The translations under genes and the position numbers were made by a program. A stretch of 60,212 bases of DNA from Halobacillus massiliensis (lineage in GTDB: Bacteria; Bacillota; Bacilli; Bacillales; Halobacillaceae). The DNA lies in contig NZ_LT800499.1 of the NCBI RefSeq assembly GCF_900166625.1, positions 2,510,144-2,570,355 on the forward strand. The letters run 5' to 3'. The first letter of the stretch is position 1; each line of letters starts with the position of its first letter. The notes below the pieces were generated by a model. It had not been told where the DNA came from and searched no databases. It saw only the letters and a program-made list of their open reading frames with translations. Shown in pieces: positions 52,236 to 60,212 of the stretch.

Positions 52236-53183
52236 TTAATCGAACCATCCTTTTGATTTAAACCATACGTACATGCTGACAGCCATGATAATCATAATAA
52301 ACCAAACGATAAAATATCCATACTGTGTTTCAAGTTCAGGCATATTGATAAAGTTCATCCCATACACCCCTGCAATAAATGTCAGCGGCATAAAAATTAC
52401 AGAGATTACCGTGAGAATCTGCATTGTCCGATTGGTTTGGTGAGAATTCAACGATAAATAGCTGTCTCTGATATCCTGGGTCATTTCCCTGTTTGATGCA
52501 ATCATTTCAGTAACTTTCAGGAGATGATCGTAAATGTCGGCAAAGTATTCTTTCCGCTCTTTTACCCCCTCTAGATGATGCGTGTTTAAGAGCCTGTACA
52601 AAAGGTCCCTCATTGGATGGACCGTCTGCCTGATTCTTAATAATTCAGCACGCCTGTCAAACAACTCATCGAGAAGCTGTTCCATCGACAAGTCTTGCGT
52701 GTTTTCTTCAATTTGATTAATATGGTCTTCGATTTCATAAACAATGGGAAAGTAACCATCCACTACCTTATCGAGCAGTTCATAAAAAATATAATACTCA
52801 TCCAAATCAGGCGATTTTGTCCGCACTATTGCTGATTCCACATGATCAATTACTTCAGACGGTTCTTTATGATAAGTCACTACATACCCGTCACCTAGAA
52901 AAAGGTTTTGTTCCTTTTTTTTCAAGGTTTTAGGGTCTATTGCATGAAAGACGAAAAACGTATGATCCTCATAGTAATCCAGCTTTGGCCGCTGAAGCTC
53001 ATGCAGGCAGTCTTCGATTGCCAGGGGGTGAAAGTTAAAAAAAGTTTCTAAGTATTTGACTTCTTCGCCTGACGGACTTCCAAAATCCACCCAGTACCAG
53101 TCGAAGGACTTTCCGGCTAATTCTTCTATGCTCTCTACCTTCTCTATACCGTTTTGCTCTGTAGCACCATAGATTCTAAGCAA
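52236..53183 (-). CDS. corA: CorA-family Mg2+/Co2+ transporter
   Basis: 315-residue channel: a large soluble N-terminal funnel (to about 255) with PLAIEDCLHELQRPKLDYY, a long stalk helix, then two membrane segments. The first ends in the signature YGMNF, followed by a short acidic loop (INMPELETQYG). The C-terminus is basic (KSKGWFD). It imports magnesium with feedback by cytosolic Mg2+. Start TTG 53183 after GAGAGGTGAT. Confidence 0.94.
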   Translation of the reverse strand: MLRIYGATEQNGIEKVESIEELAGKSFDWYWVDFGSPSGEEVKYLETFFNFHPLAIEDCLHELQRPKLDYYEDHTFFVFHAIDPKTLKKKEQNLFLGDGYVVTYHKEPSEVIDHVESAIVRTKSPDLDEYYIFYELLDKVVDGYFPIVYEIEDHINQIEENTQDLSMEQLLDELFDRRAELLRIRQTVHPMRDLLYRLLNTHHLEGVKERKEYFADIYDHLLKVTEMIASNREMTQDIRDSYLSLNSHQTNRTMQILTVISVIFMPLTFIAGVYGMNFINMPELETQYGYFIVWFIMIIMAVSMYVWFKSKGWFD

Positions 53184-53300
53184 TTCTTTATCACCTCTCT
53201 ACTTCTTTCATATAATTACCCTGCAAAATTCTTCTAAAACGTTCGAAAGATAGAAAGCTGTGATAGTATAAAAATTAACAAACACTGGAGGTGGGTGTGA

Positions 53301-53906
53301 ATGACCGCAAACGATATATGGCTGACGGGAAATCGTGTAACACTAAGAAGTATTCAGGAAGAAGATATCCCTAAGCTTTGGGAAATGATATATAAACCTA
53401 AAAATCCCGAATGGAAAAAGTGGGATGCCCCTTATTATCCATTAGAGCCTCATACCTTAGATACTTACCGAAGTCATGAAAACGCGAGAAAAGAACGGCT
53501 AAAAGAGACGGATCCCGATTCCCGATTAATCATTGAAGCGGACGGCAAAATTGTTGGTACGGTCTCCTACTACTGGGAACACAAGGCTTCCCTCTGGCTC
53601 GAAGTCGGTATCAGCATTTATTCAGAAGATCACTGGGGAGACGGCTATGGCTTTGAAGCACTTACATTGTGGATTGATCATTTGTTTCACGTTCTCCCAT
53701 TAGTAAGAGTAGGATTAACTACCTGGTCTAAAAATAAACGTATGATGAGAGTTGGCGAAAAGCTCGGCATGAAGCTGGAGGGCCGCATGAGAAAATGCAG
53801 AATTTATGAAGGTAAATATTATGATTCCATACGAATGGGAATTTTAAGAGAAGAATGGCAGATAAAAAATAAAGAAACGCTACTTAAAAAGGGATCCTAC
53901 CAATAA
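53301..53906 (+). CDS. GNAT acetyltransferase, RimJ/RimL type
   Basis: 201-residue acetyl-CoA-dependent acetyltransferase. It starts with the subfamily pattern VTLRSIQEEDIPKLWEM, has GTVSYYWEHKASLWLEVGI in the core and an acetyl-CoA loop EDHWGDGYGFEAL, then GLTTWSKNKRMMRVGEKLGM and EGRMRK. RimJ/L relatives acetylate protein N-termini, amino acids or drugs; the substrate is open. TGGAGGTGG precedes ATG 53301. Confidence 0.88.
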   Translation: MTANDIWLTGNRVTLRSIQEEDIPKLWEMIYKPKNPEWKKWDAPYYPLEPHTLDTYRSHENARKERLKETDPDSRLIIEADGKIVGTVSYYWEHKASLWLEVGISIYSEDHWGDGYGFEALTLWIDHLFHVLPLVRVGLTTWSKNKRMMRVGEKLGMKLEGRMRKCRIYEGKYYDSIRMGILREEWQIKNKETLLKKGSYQ

Positions 53907-53926
53907 GGCAGAATCCCTTTTTTATT
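53884..53926 (+). terminator. Terminator after the GNAT gene
   Basis: Stem AAAAAGGGAT / ATCCCTTTTT (imperfect inside) with T run; also usable from the ppaC side. Confidence 0.8.
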
Positions 53927-53934
53927 TAATAAAG

Positions 53935-54861
53935 TTAAGATAACTGGTCTGTGAGCGGTGGAACAATTTGCTTTTTACGGGAAACGACTCCTTTAAGCAC
54001 AGCCTGGCTGTCCTCCACTTTTACACTGAACGCTTCAGATACAGCATTTTCTTTTTTGCCGGCTGTAAGCGCCGTAGAGTCATTCGTCAGAATATCAGTG
54101 ATTACAAAAACAAATAGGTCTAGTCCGCGGTTCGATACTGTATTTTCGATAGCGTTTAAAATCTCTGATTTACGTTCAAGCACTTCATCAGTATCTACTG
54201 TATTCACCTGCGCTATAACTACTTTTGAATCACCCATACTGAACTCTTTAGCATCAAGGGTTAGAAGTTCTTCCGCAGATTTCCCGCTGATATCTGCTCC
54301 TGCTTTCAGCATTTCCAAGCCGTAAGCTTCAGCATCTACCTCGGCAATCTTAGCTAACTCTTCGGCTGCCTGAGTATCTTCGTCCGTGCAAGTCGGTGAC
54401 TTAAATAATAAAGAATCGGAAATGATAGATGATAACATCAGGCCAGCTAAAGGCTTTGAAATCTCCTGATTATTTTCTTTATACATTTTCTTAAGAATTG
54501 TTGCTGTGCAGCCAACAGGCTCTGCACGGTAATAAAGCGGTCCGCTCGTTTCAAAGTTGGCAATACGGTGATGGTCAATAACCTCTGTTACCTGTACATC
54601 TTCAATATCGTCAGCACTCTGCTGGCGTTCATTATGGTCCACAAGAATGACTTGGTCAACTTCTGTTGCTACCTTTTCTACAAATCTAGGGGCTTCCACA
54701 TTAAAATAATCCAGCGCATATTGTGTTTCGCTGCTGACTTCACCGAGGCGGACTGCCTCAGCCTCTTCGCCAAGCTTATTTTTGAGATCAGCATATACAA
54801 CCGCTGAACAAATAGTGTCTGTATCAGGATTCTTATGCCCGAATACTAACTTTTTAGCCAT
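53935..54861 (-). CDS. ppaC: Manganese-dependent inorganic pyrophosphatase
   Basis: 308-residue family II pyrophosphatase of the DHH superfamily. The metal-site motifs occur in order: [14 protein letters not shown] near residue 7, VDHNERQ, the DHH box [10 protein letters not shown] near residue 97, and the C-terminal SRKKQIVPP substrate-binding stretch. It hydrolyses pyrophosphate made in biosynthesis. AAAAGGAGAG precedes ATG 54861. Monocistronic. Confidence 0.96.
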   Translation of the reverse strand: MAKKLVFGHKNPDTDTICSAVVYADLKNKLGEEAEAVRLGEVSSETQYALDYFNVEAPRFVEKVATEVDQVILVDHNERQQSADDIEDVQVTEVIDHHRIANFETSGPLYYRAEPVGCTATILKKMYKENNQEISKPLAGLMLSSIISDSLLFKSPTCTDEDTQAAEELAKIAEVDAEAYGLEMLKAGADISGKSAEELLTLDAKEFSMGDSKVVIAQVNTVDTDEVLERKSEILNAIENTVSNRGLDLFVFVITDILTNDSTALTAGKKENAVSEAFSVKVEDSQAVLKGVVSRKKQIVPPLTDQLS

Positions 54862-54954
54862 AGATATTCTCTCCTTTTTACTGATATGTATTGGACTTCA
54901 GTACCGATTATAAGGGATAACCGCCAGTACGTCTATGAAGTCCTAGTTTAATAT

Positions 54955-54976
54955 AGACTATTTTTGGAAATAGTCT
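54955..54976. promoter_or_regulatory. Perfect dyad upstream of the alcohol dehydrogenase gene
   Basis: AGACTATTT-TTGG-AAATAGTCT, a nine-base perfect inverted repeat with a four-base spacer, ending 28 bases before the ATG. It could be an operator overlapping the transcription start or an mRNA hairpin. The regulator is unknown. Confidence 0.55.
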
Positions 54977-55004
54977 TGTATTCGAAATAAAAGGATGGGA
55001 TAAA

Positions 55005-56141
55005 ATGAAAGCTGTAACATACCAGGGAAAAGAAAATATAGTCGTGAAAGACGTAGAAGCACCTTCCATACAAATGAATGACGATATGATTGTCCGTATT
55101 ACGGCCAGCGGTGTCTGCGGTTCTGACCTGCATTTGTACAAAGGGGGACTAGAACCTGAGCAGGAAGATTACATTATCGGACACGAACCGATGGGAATTG
55201 TTGAAGAGACTGGTCCTGACGTGAAAAACTTAAAAAAAGGAGACCGTGTTGTTATTCCTTTTAATATCGGTTGTGGAGAATGCTTTTTCTGCAGCAATCA
55301 AATGGAAAGCCAGTGTGATAACTCAAACCCACATAGTGACGCAGGCGGTTTATTCGGTTTCACAGAACCATTTGGTGGATATCCAGGTGGCCAGGCAGAA
55401 TATTTGAGAGTTCCATACGCTGATTTCACTTCATTTAAAGTTCCGGAATCCAGTGAGCTTGAAGATGAAAGTGTTCTCTTTCTATCTGATGTAATTCCTA
55501 CCGCTTACTGGAGTGTAGAACACAGCGGAGTAAAAGAAGGAGATACGGTAATCATCTTAGGCAGCGGCCCAATCGGTCTGATGGCTCAGAAATTCGCATG
55601 GAAGAAAGGTGCTAAACGGGTAATCGCTGTTGACCAGGTAGAACACCGTCTAGAACATGGGAAGAAAACAAACAATGTGGAGACATACAACTTTAAAAAT
55701 ACACAAGAAATCGGTTCTGTTCTTCATGAAGAAACCAACGGTGGAGCTGATGTCGTTATAGACTGTGTAGGTATGGACGGTACAGTTTCTCCCGGTGAAA
55801 AATTCGGCTCTGAACATGATAATCAGTTTGGAACAATCAGTCCGATTATTACTGCTTCACAGTCTGTTCGTAAGTTTGGAATTGTCCAGCTGACAGGAGT
55901 GTATGGTACAGAAGCCAACGGTTTTCCAATCGGTGATTTCTTCAGTCGAAATGTTTCGCTAAAAATGGGACAAGCTCCGGTTATTCATTTAATGCCGAAG
56001 CTTTACGATATGATTGAAAATCAGGAATTTGATCCAACCGACATTATTACACATCCACTTTCTTTGGAAGATGCTGCACGAGGTTATGATATTTTTGATA
56101 AGAAAGAAGATGGTAATATTAAAGTGATTTTGAAACCATAA
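55005..56141 (+). CDS. Zinc-dependent alcohol dehydrogenase (AdhB-like)
   Basis: 378-residue medium-chain dehydrogenase. The catalytic zinc site has Cys in GVCGSDLHLY and the GHEP box; the structural-zinc Cys cluster is GCGECFFCSNQMESQCD. The nucleotide-binding ILGSGPIGLMAQ follows at about 185. The start MKAVTYQGKENIVVKDV and total length equal those of B. subtilis AdhB. Substrate unknown; relatives oxidise formaldehyde or small alcohols. AAAGGATGG precedes ATG 55005, and a dyad lies just upstream. Confidence 0.9.
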   Translation: MKAVTYQGKENIVVKDVEAPSIQMNDDMIVRITASGVCGSDLHLYKGGLEPEQEDYIIGHEPMGIVEETGPDVKNLKKGDRVVIPFNIGCGECFFCSNQMESQCDNSNPHSDAGGLFGFTEPFGGYPGGQAEYLRVPYADFTSFKVPESSELEDESVLFLSDVIPTAYWSVEHSGVKEGDTVIILGSGPIGLMAQKFAWKKGAKRVIAVDQVEHRLEHGKKTNNVETYNFKNTQEIGSVLHEETNGGADVVIDCVGMDGTVSPGEKFGSEHDNQFGTISPIITASQSVRKFGIVQLTGVYGTEANGFPIGDFFSRNVSLKMGQAPVIHLMPKLYDMIENQEFDPTDIITHPLSLEDAARGYDIFDKKEDGNIKVILKP

Positions 56142-56154
56142 TGATATGAACCCT

Positions 56155-56192
56155 AAAAACATCGGAGGAATTTGCTCCGGTTTTTTTTTGTA
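56155..56192 (+). terminator. Terminator after the alcohol dehydrogenase gene
   Basis: Short stem CGGAG / CTCCG followed by nine Ts. Confidence 0.7.
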
Positions 56193-56261
56193 TTGATCAT
56201 CTCCCGTAGCTTATTTCATTTTTGAAGAGTAAGGACTGGTCTCTTTACGGACAAAAAGAAA

Positions 56262-56375
56262 TCATGAAAATTACTCGCTTTTAAGCAGGTAGCCGGTGAG
56301 CTAGCTCGTTGCACTAGCGGATCTCACCTGAGTTCTATCTTCCTGCAAGAGGCTCACCATTTCCGTGTCTCTTTC
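56262..56375 (-). repeat. Palindromic intergenic repeat, type A, diverged (copy A6)
   Basis: Contains GTAGCCGGTGAGCTAGCTCG, GCGGATCTCACCTG and CTTCCTGCAAGAGGCTC. The outer arms are eroded. It lies in the 1.2-kb gene-free region between adhB-like and pbpC genes. Confidence 0.72.
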
Positions 56376-56397
56376 TTACTTATGAAGAGAATAAGCT

Positions 56398-56515
56398 GTT
56401 CCGTTTACTGTATAAAATGACTCGCTTTCCGTGGGGAGCCGGTGAGCTAGCTCACACTCGCGGATTTCACCTTGGCTCATCTCCCTGCAGGAGTCTCCCC
56501 ATTTCCCTTGGTGAC
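56398..56515 (-). repeat. Palindromic intergenic repeat, type A (copy A7)
   Basis: Starts at CTGTTCCGTTTACTG, keeps GGGGAGCCGGTGAGCTAGCTC and CCCTGCAGGAGTCTCC. Four bases (CGTT) of the core are missing compared with copy A8. Confidence 0.75.
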
Positions 56516-56540
56516 CTTCCTTCTATGAAGGAGAATGGCT

Positions 56541-56704
56541 GTTCCGTTTACTGGAATAAGAGAAAAGCGGCTGGGAAATAGCTCGCTTTCCGCGGGGAGC
56601 CGGTGAGCTAGCTCGTTACACTCGCGGATCTCACCCTGGCTCAATCTCCCTGCAGGAGTCTCGCCATTTCCCAGCCTCTTTAAATTTTATAGTTCAAACG
56701 GAAC
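56541..56704 (-). repeat. Palindromic intergenic repeat, type A, most complete copy (copy A8)
   Basis: 164 bases between terminal arms GTTCCGTTTA (56541-56550) and CAAACGGAAC (56695-56704). Second arms AAAGCGGCTGGGAAAT and ATTTCCCAGCCTCTTT pair almost fully. The inner block GGTGAGCTAGCTCG...GCGGATCTCACC forms the apical part. A useful reference copy for the family. Confidence 0.85.
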
Positions 56705-56754
56705 GCTATAATATCAATAAGCCCTCTCATGGGATCGATCCTCTCTTCTTAAAT

Positions 56755-56925
56755 GTTCCGTTACTCAAAAGAACGTAAAGGGCCGGGGGAAACGGCGAGA
56801 CTCCTATGGGAGGATAGAACAGGGTGAGATCCCGGAGGGCGAAAAGCCCGAGGAAGCTCACCGTTCGCCCATGGAAAGCGAGTTGTTTCCCCTGGCCCGC
56901 CTCTCTTTATCAAGGGAAACGGAAC
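56755..56925 (+). repeat. Palindromic intergenic repeat, type B (copy B4)
   Basis: Arms GTTCCGTTA and AAACGGAAC, then GGGCCGGGGGAAAC / GTTTCCCCTGGCCC, the ACTCCTATGGGAGG hairpin and the apical stem GGGC-GAAAA-GCCC. A 92-codon frame crosses this copy and the next but is a by-product of the repeat. Confidence 0.85.
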
Positions 56926-56974
56926 AAGGGAATTCACTTCAACTTTCCATCGTATTTGTCCTCACTATTCCACT

Positions 56975-57143
56975 GTTCAGTTACTCTAAAAAACATAAAG
57001 GGCCCGGGGAAACGACGAGACTCCTATGGGAGGATAGAACAGGGTGAGATCCCGGAGGGCGAAAAGCCCGAGGAAGCTTACTGTGCGCCTATGGAAAGCT
57101 AGTCTTTCCCCAGGCTCGATCTCAATATTCAGGTAAACGGAAC
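56975..57143 (+). repeat. Palindromic intergenic repeat, type B (copy B5)
   Basis: Nearly identical to copy B4 in its left two thirds (ACTCCTATGGGAGGATAG and GGGC-GAAAA-GCCC), with more changes on the right (AAGCTTACTGTGCGCC), ending TAAACGGAAC. Confidence 0.82.
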
Positions 57144-57328
57144 TTTCTACCCTTTAAGAAATACACTCCTTGGGAAACAGCAAGAAACAAAATATCTTTA
57201 ATAGTTCGTTTCTTTACTTAATCTGGCGGAATGAAACAATCACCTCACCGCTCAGTGGCCGCAGTTCCACCTCTACTTTTTTATTTGATAATGGTGGGGT
57301 TCTACTCAAAAGTAATCTTCCTGAATAA
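57144..57328. other. Non-coding stretch with a possible gene remnant
   Basis: On the minus strand 57224-57327 reads as 34 open codons ending in a stop: a fragment containing LSNKKVEVELRPLSGEVIV. It has no start codon or ribosome binding site because the pbpC terminator lies directly upstream. It looks like the last part of a lost gene, perhaps a glycoside hydrolase C-terminus, but this is weak. Confidence 0.3.
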
Positions 57329-57361
57329 AAAGACACCGGATGATGCATCCGGTGTCTTTCC
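57327..57361 (-). terminator. Terminator after the penicillin-binding protein gene
   Basis: Stem AAAGACACCGGATG / CATCCGGTGTCTTT on the minus strand followed by Ts. Confidence 0.9.
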
Positions 57362-57364
57362 CAT

Positions 57365-59392
57365 TTATTCCAATTCCTGAAATACATTTTTCACTTTTTC
57401 CACGACATAGGAACTTCCCTCTTCAACATCTTCAATCATCATAGAAACAAGCAGATCTTCTTCTTCTCTGTCCCACCCGACGAACCAGCCATTTTCCTGG
57501 GCATTTTCATCCTCGAGTGATTTTTTTAGTTCTGCGGTTCCTGTTTTGCCTGCCAATTGGATACCTTCAATTTGGGGTTGATGGGCAGAGCCTGCCGGAT
57601 CATCGACAACTGCGGTTAAGTCCTGGCGAATAATAGACGCAGTTTCTTCGCTGACTACATTTTCATGCCAGGCTTTACCTTGTTCCTGATCTGTAAATAA
57701 TACTGGCTCTAACAATGTACCGTTTGTAATAAAAGGTGTATACGTAAGGGCCACATGAAGCGAACTCATTTGAACCTGTCCCTGCCCATAGCCTGTGTCT
57801 GCGAGCAGAATTTCCTGCTCCTTGCCAAAAGACTCATCGTTTAAGATTTGTGAACTGCTGATTGGATAAGGAAAAGGAATCTCTTCACCGAATCCAAAAT
57901 CGGCAGCTTTCTCTAAAAATGTCTCACCGCCGATATTAAGAATCGTGCGGGCAAAGTAGATATTATCTGAACGAACGAGGGCATCTTTTAAGGTGACAGA
58001 TTTATCTTTATTTGCTCCATCCACTCTAGTAACCGAGTAATCCCCCCACCCATCTTGTGTATATTTCTTCTCTGGAATAGTCATTTCTTCTTCAGGATTA
58101 ATATCTCCTGATTCTAATCCAATCGCTGCTGTTATAGGCTTAAAGGTAGAGCCTGGGGAATAGTTGGCTGTGAATTTATTTGTCAGCGGACGCTGGTCGT
58201 TTTCCTGCAGTTCTTTTCTACGCTCATTACTCATACCTAAAATAAATTCGTTAGGATCATAAGCCGGTGAGCTTACTAGTGCGCTTACCTGTCCTGTAGT
58301 CGGGTTAATGGCTGCAGCCGATCCGGAATCTTCGCTCATTTCATCATATATCTCACTCTGCACGTCTGCATCTATTGTAAGGTTAAAATCCTTTCCTGCT
58401 TTTGGCTCTCTTTCAGCAAGGACTGCTTTTTCATTTCCATCCGCACTGTTAATGACAACCTGGCCCCCATGTTGTCCACGCAAATCTTCTTCCAATACAC
58501 TTTCAAGACCAGTTTGTCCTATCAAGGATGATGCTGAGTACCCCTTCCCTTCTAATTCTTCCAGCTGCTCCGCTGTTACAGATCCAACATATCCAGTCAG
58601 ATGAGCAGCTGCTTCACCCAGCGGGTATACTCTAGCATTTTTATCCTGTAACTGGCTGCCGCTTAAATCCCTGATGGCTTCAATTTTTTCTTCATCGTCA
58701 TCCGCAACAGAAGCAAGAGGTACGTATGAATTTTCCTGAACCCATGACTGATTAAGCTGATCATCTATATACTCAACAGATATGTTCAGCTCGTCTGCTA
58801 ACGTTTCTTTCACTTCAGCTGCTTGATCGGTATCTTCAGGCATTCTTTCCGGCACTAAACCTACCTGTTGGACAACACCGTTAACCGCTAATTCATCTCC
58901 ATTTATATCAAATATTTCTCCTCTTTCCGCATTCAGCGTCTGAGCTCTGACTTTATCACCTTCGGCCATCTGAGAAAAAATCATTGATGAATCCCATCGT
59001 ACAGCCCAATGATCACCATCCTCTGATTCTTCAAATACAAACTCAGCTTCATTCTCATCGTTAATTTCTCCACCCAGTGAATTCATTTTCAGCTGATAAC
59101 TTAATGAAGGCTGATCCTCTTTATCAAAATCCTGATCTTCTGGTGTTTCATATGTAACTTCCAAATCACTCATCTGAATTCCATCGTATATTGTTGTATA
59201 CCTTTCTACAAACTCTTCTTCACTTAGGACCTCTTTAGAACTCTCACTAAGAAAACTATACATTTCCTTATAATCTTGATTCTCCCAGGCTTCTGTATAT
59301 TGTTTCAAAACTGACTCCGGATCCGGCTTATCTGAACAACCGGTAATAACTGCCAGTAGGACAGCTCCTAAAATAATACTTACACGCTTCAT
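57365..59392 (-). CDS. pbpC: Class B penicillin-binding protein with MecA-type N-terminus (PBP3-like)
   Basis: 675-residue lipoprotein: signal ending VITGC with lipidated Cys near 19. An NTF2-like MecA-N domain runs to about 145, a PBP dimerisation domain to about 330, and the transpeptidase domain to the end. Active-site motifs are S-x-x-K in YSPGSTFKPI, S-x-N in VRSDN and KTG in LAGKTGTAE. It cross-links peptidoglycan outside the membrane. This architecture is shared by B. subtilis PbpC and staphylococcal PBP2a; it is a native housekeeping-type gene here and does not by itself show beta-lactam resistance. GTG 59398 overlaps the ribosome binding site; ATG 59392 is preferred. Confidence 0.92.
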   Translation of the reverse strand: MKRVSIILGAVLLAVITGCSDKPDPESVLKQYTEAWENQDYKEMYSFLSESSKEVLSEEEFVERYTTIYDGIQMSDLEVTYETPEDQDFDKEDQPSLSYQLKMNSLGGEINDENEAEFVFEESEDGDHWAVRWDSSMIFSQMAEGDKVRAQTLNAERGEIFDINGDELAVNGVVQQVGLVPERMPEDTDQAAEVKETLADELNISVEYIDDQLNQSWVQENSYVPLASVADDDEEKIEAIRDLSGSQLQDKNARVYPLGEAAAHLTGYVGSVTAEQLEELEGKGYSASSLIGQTGLESVLEEDLRGQHGGQVVINSADGNEKAVLAEREPKAGKDFNLTIDADVQSEIYDEMSEDSGSAAAINPTTGQVSALVSSPAYDPNEFILGMSNERRKELQENDQRPLTNKFTANYSPGSTFKPITAAIGLESGDINPEEEMTIPEKKYTQDGWGDYSVTRVDGANKDKSVTLKDALVRSDNIYFARTILNIGGETFLEKAADFGFGEEIPFPYPISSSQILNDESFGKEQEILLADTGYGQGQVQMSSLHVALTYTPFITNGTLLEPVLFTDQEQGKAWHENVVSEETASIIRQDLTAVVDDPAGSAHQPQIEGIQLAGKTGTAELKKSLEDENAQENGWFVGWDREEEDLLVSMMIEDVEEGSSYVVEKVKNVFQELE

Positions 59393-59494
59393 TTTCACCT
59401 CTCCTATATTTCAGAATCCATTATCCTATCATTAGGACCGTTTGCCTAGAATTATATCAAAAAATTACTGAAAAGCAGAAAAAATCGGCTTCTT

Positions 59495-59839
59495 CTATCC
59501 GGGCAGGTTTTTCTCAATAAATGAGCATAAGTGACCCACCGTTGGAAAATGTTCAAATTCTTTACCCATTGGATAGTCTTTAGCTGGATTGATTTGAATA
59601 TTCCAATATTCTGTCAGCTCAGAAAATGTCTTAGCAAACAAGTTGCCGTTTCCTGCAAAGATTTCATTCAAGTCAGCTGTTGTACTTAAGTAATCTCCGG
59701 GCGGATTATATTCGGAAGAACGGTGTTTGAGGATATATTTGACTGTAGTTAAATAGATTTCATAAACCCTGTTTTTCTGGCTCATTTGCTTTAAGTTTTT
59801 TCTGGATTTATAGCTTCTGAAATCAAATACCTCTGTCAT
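59495..59839 (-). CDS. Unknown soluble protein
   Basis: 114 residues, no signal or membrane segment. The C-terminal FPTVGHLCSFIEKNLPG and preceding LTEYWNIQI recall the last helix region of acyl-carrier-type domains, but no DSL motif for phosphopantetheine is present. GGAGG precedes ATG 59839. Family not recognised. Confidence 0.65.
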   Translation of the reverse strand: MTEVFDFRSYKSRKNLKQMSQKNRVYEIYLTTVKYILKHRSSEYNPPGDYLSTTADLNEIFAGNGNLFAKTFSELTEYWNIQINPAKDYPMGKEFEHFPTVGHLCSFIEKNLPG

Positions 59840-60004
59840 CTTATTCCTCCCTTTTCTTACTTAAATAACTATTTCTACAGTTATCGACATTATCCTCTTT
59901 AAGATATATTTATTTTCAATATCTTTCCTCCTTAAGCATTGCAGACGCTATTTATTTATAAGGTATGTTATTCTATCTACAAAATTAAAGTATGGAGGAA
60001 GAAT

Positions 60005-60212
60005 ATGAATTCAACTATTGCTACCATTTTGAACCATAGAAGTATTCGAAAATTCAAAGATACTAAACTGACAGAAGAGCAGATTCATACTATTATAAAT
60101 GCGGCTCAGCAAGCTTCCACTTCCAGCTACATGATGGCTTATACAATTATCGGAGTAACAGATGAGAAGAAAAAAGAAGCATTAGCTCAAGTAAGCGGAC
60201 AGCCCTACGTAA
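60005..60212 (+). CDS. NADPH-dependent nitroreductase (NfrA-like), cut by window end
   Basis: The first 69 codons are visible: MNSTIATILNHRSIRKFKD, then AAQQASTSSYMMAYTIIG. The RSIRKF motif and the Ser-rich stretch bind FMN in the oxygen-insensitive nitroreductase/flavin reductase family (NfrA/FRP). GGAGG stands six bases before ATG 60005. The gene continues beyond the window, so length and C-terminal residues cannot be checked. Confidence 0.88.
   Translation, partial: MNSTIATILNHRSIRKFKDTKLTEEQIHTIINAAQQASTSSYMMAYTIIGVTDEKKKEALAQVSGQPYV

Noticed and set aside
56824-57102. 92-codon plus-strand frame in the repeat cluster
   Set aside because: It runs through repeat copies B4 and B5 and the space between them, its ends repeat themselves (RSRRAKSP and GEIPEGEKPEE from the same repeat part in two frames), and it has no ribosome binding site.
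57365-59392. Acquired mecA-type resistance gene
   Set aside because: The MecA-N domain is shared with native PbpC proteins of bacilli; there is no mobile cassette, regulator pair or compositional difference around it.

Overview
The window looks like chromosome of a low-GC, moderately halophilic member of the Bacillaceae, most likely Halobacillus or a close relative. The evidence is a gene order that repeatedly matches the Bacillus subtilis ykr/ykn/yku region, strong AGGAGG-type ribosome binding sites with frequent TTG/GTG starts, acidic surface-exposed proteins (PdhC linker, PBP, pyrophosphatase), and a C30 carotenoid locus of the Halobacillus/Planococcus type. No rRNA, tRNA, CRISPR array, transposase or phage gene was seen. 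The mobile-looking component is a family of palindromic intergenic repeats.

Layout. 1-970: two repeats and a small lipoprotein gene. 1018-5835 (minus): pdhABCD, the pyruvate dehydrogenase complex. 6239-13345: ykyA-like lipoprotein, peptide deformylase, HAD phosphatase, a basic 25-residue leader ORF, rpoY-rnjA, a pyruvate oxidase and the K+ channel regulator KtrC. 13438-14217: a cluster of repeats. 14303-20499 (minus): cytochrome bd (cydAB) behind a near-perfect Rex operator, preceded by a heterodimeric YknUV-type ABC exporter. 20740-25382: ykuV, ykuU, ykuT, ykuR and dapH (thiol/peroxide defence, MscS channel, lysine/diaminopimelate pathway). 25448-34934: an MFS pump, the c-di-AMP sensor DarB/CbpB, a hemolysin III homologue, FadH, Tat-exported YkuE, Sco, YkyB, a broken alkD, an FbpB-like small ORF, patA and signal peptidase I. 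34972-36617: small-protein genes (YvrJ, DUF2922, DUF1659, a 26-residue membrane peptide) and a DoxX protein.

36794-44597 is the carotenoid locus: a rightward operon (CruF-like hydratase, acyltransferase, glycosyltransferase, CrtP-like oxygenase) converges on a leftward operon (two CrtN-type desaturases and CrtM). Together they could make diapophytoene from farnesyl diphosphate, desaturate it, oxidise and hydrate the ends, glycosylate and acylate. The leftward promoter is embedded in four 11-bp-phased head-to-tail repeats, the arrangement bound by B12-dependent CarH/LitR photoreceptors. This is the most interesting regulatory signal in the window.

44860-60212: a YjcZ-like peptide, KtrD, a YwpF-like protein, moeA-moaA, an HD-domain protein, an SDR/unknown/FAD-domain trio, CorA, a GNAT acetyltransferase, Mn-dependent pyrophosphatase, a zinc alcohol dehydrogenase, a second repeat cluster (56262-57143), a class B penicillin-binding protein, an unknown gene and the start of a nitroreductase cut by the window end.

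Functional names rest on motif recognition and remembered family features. No database search was run.
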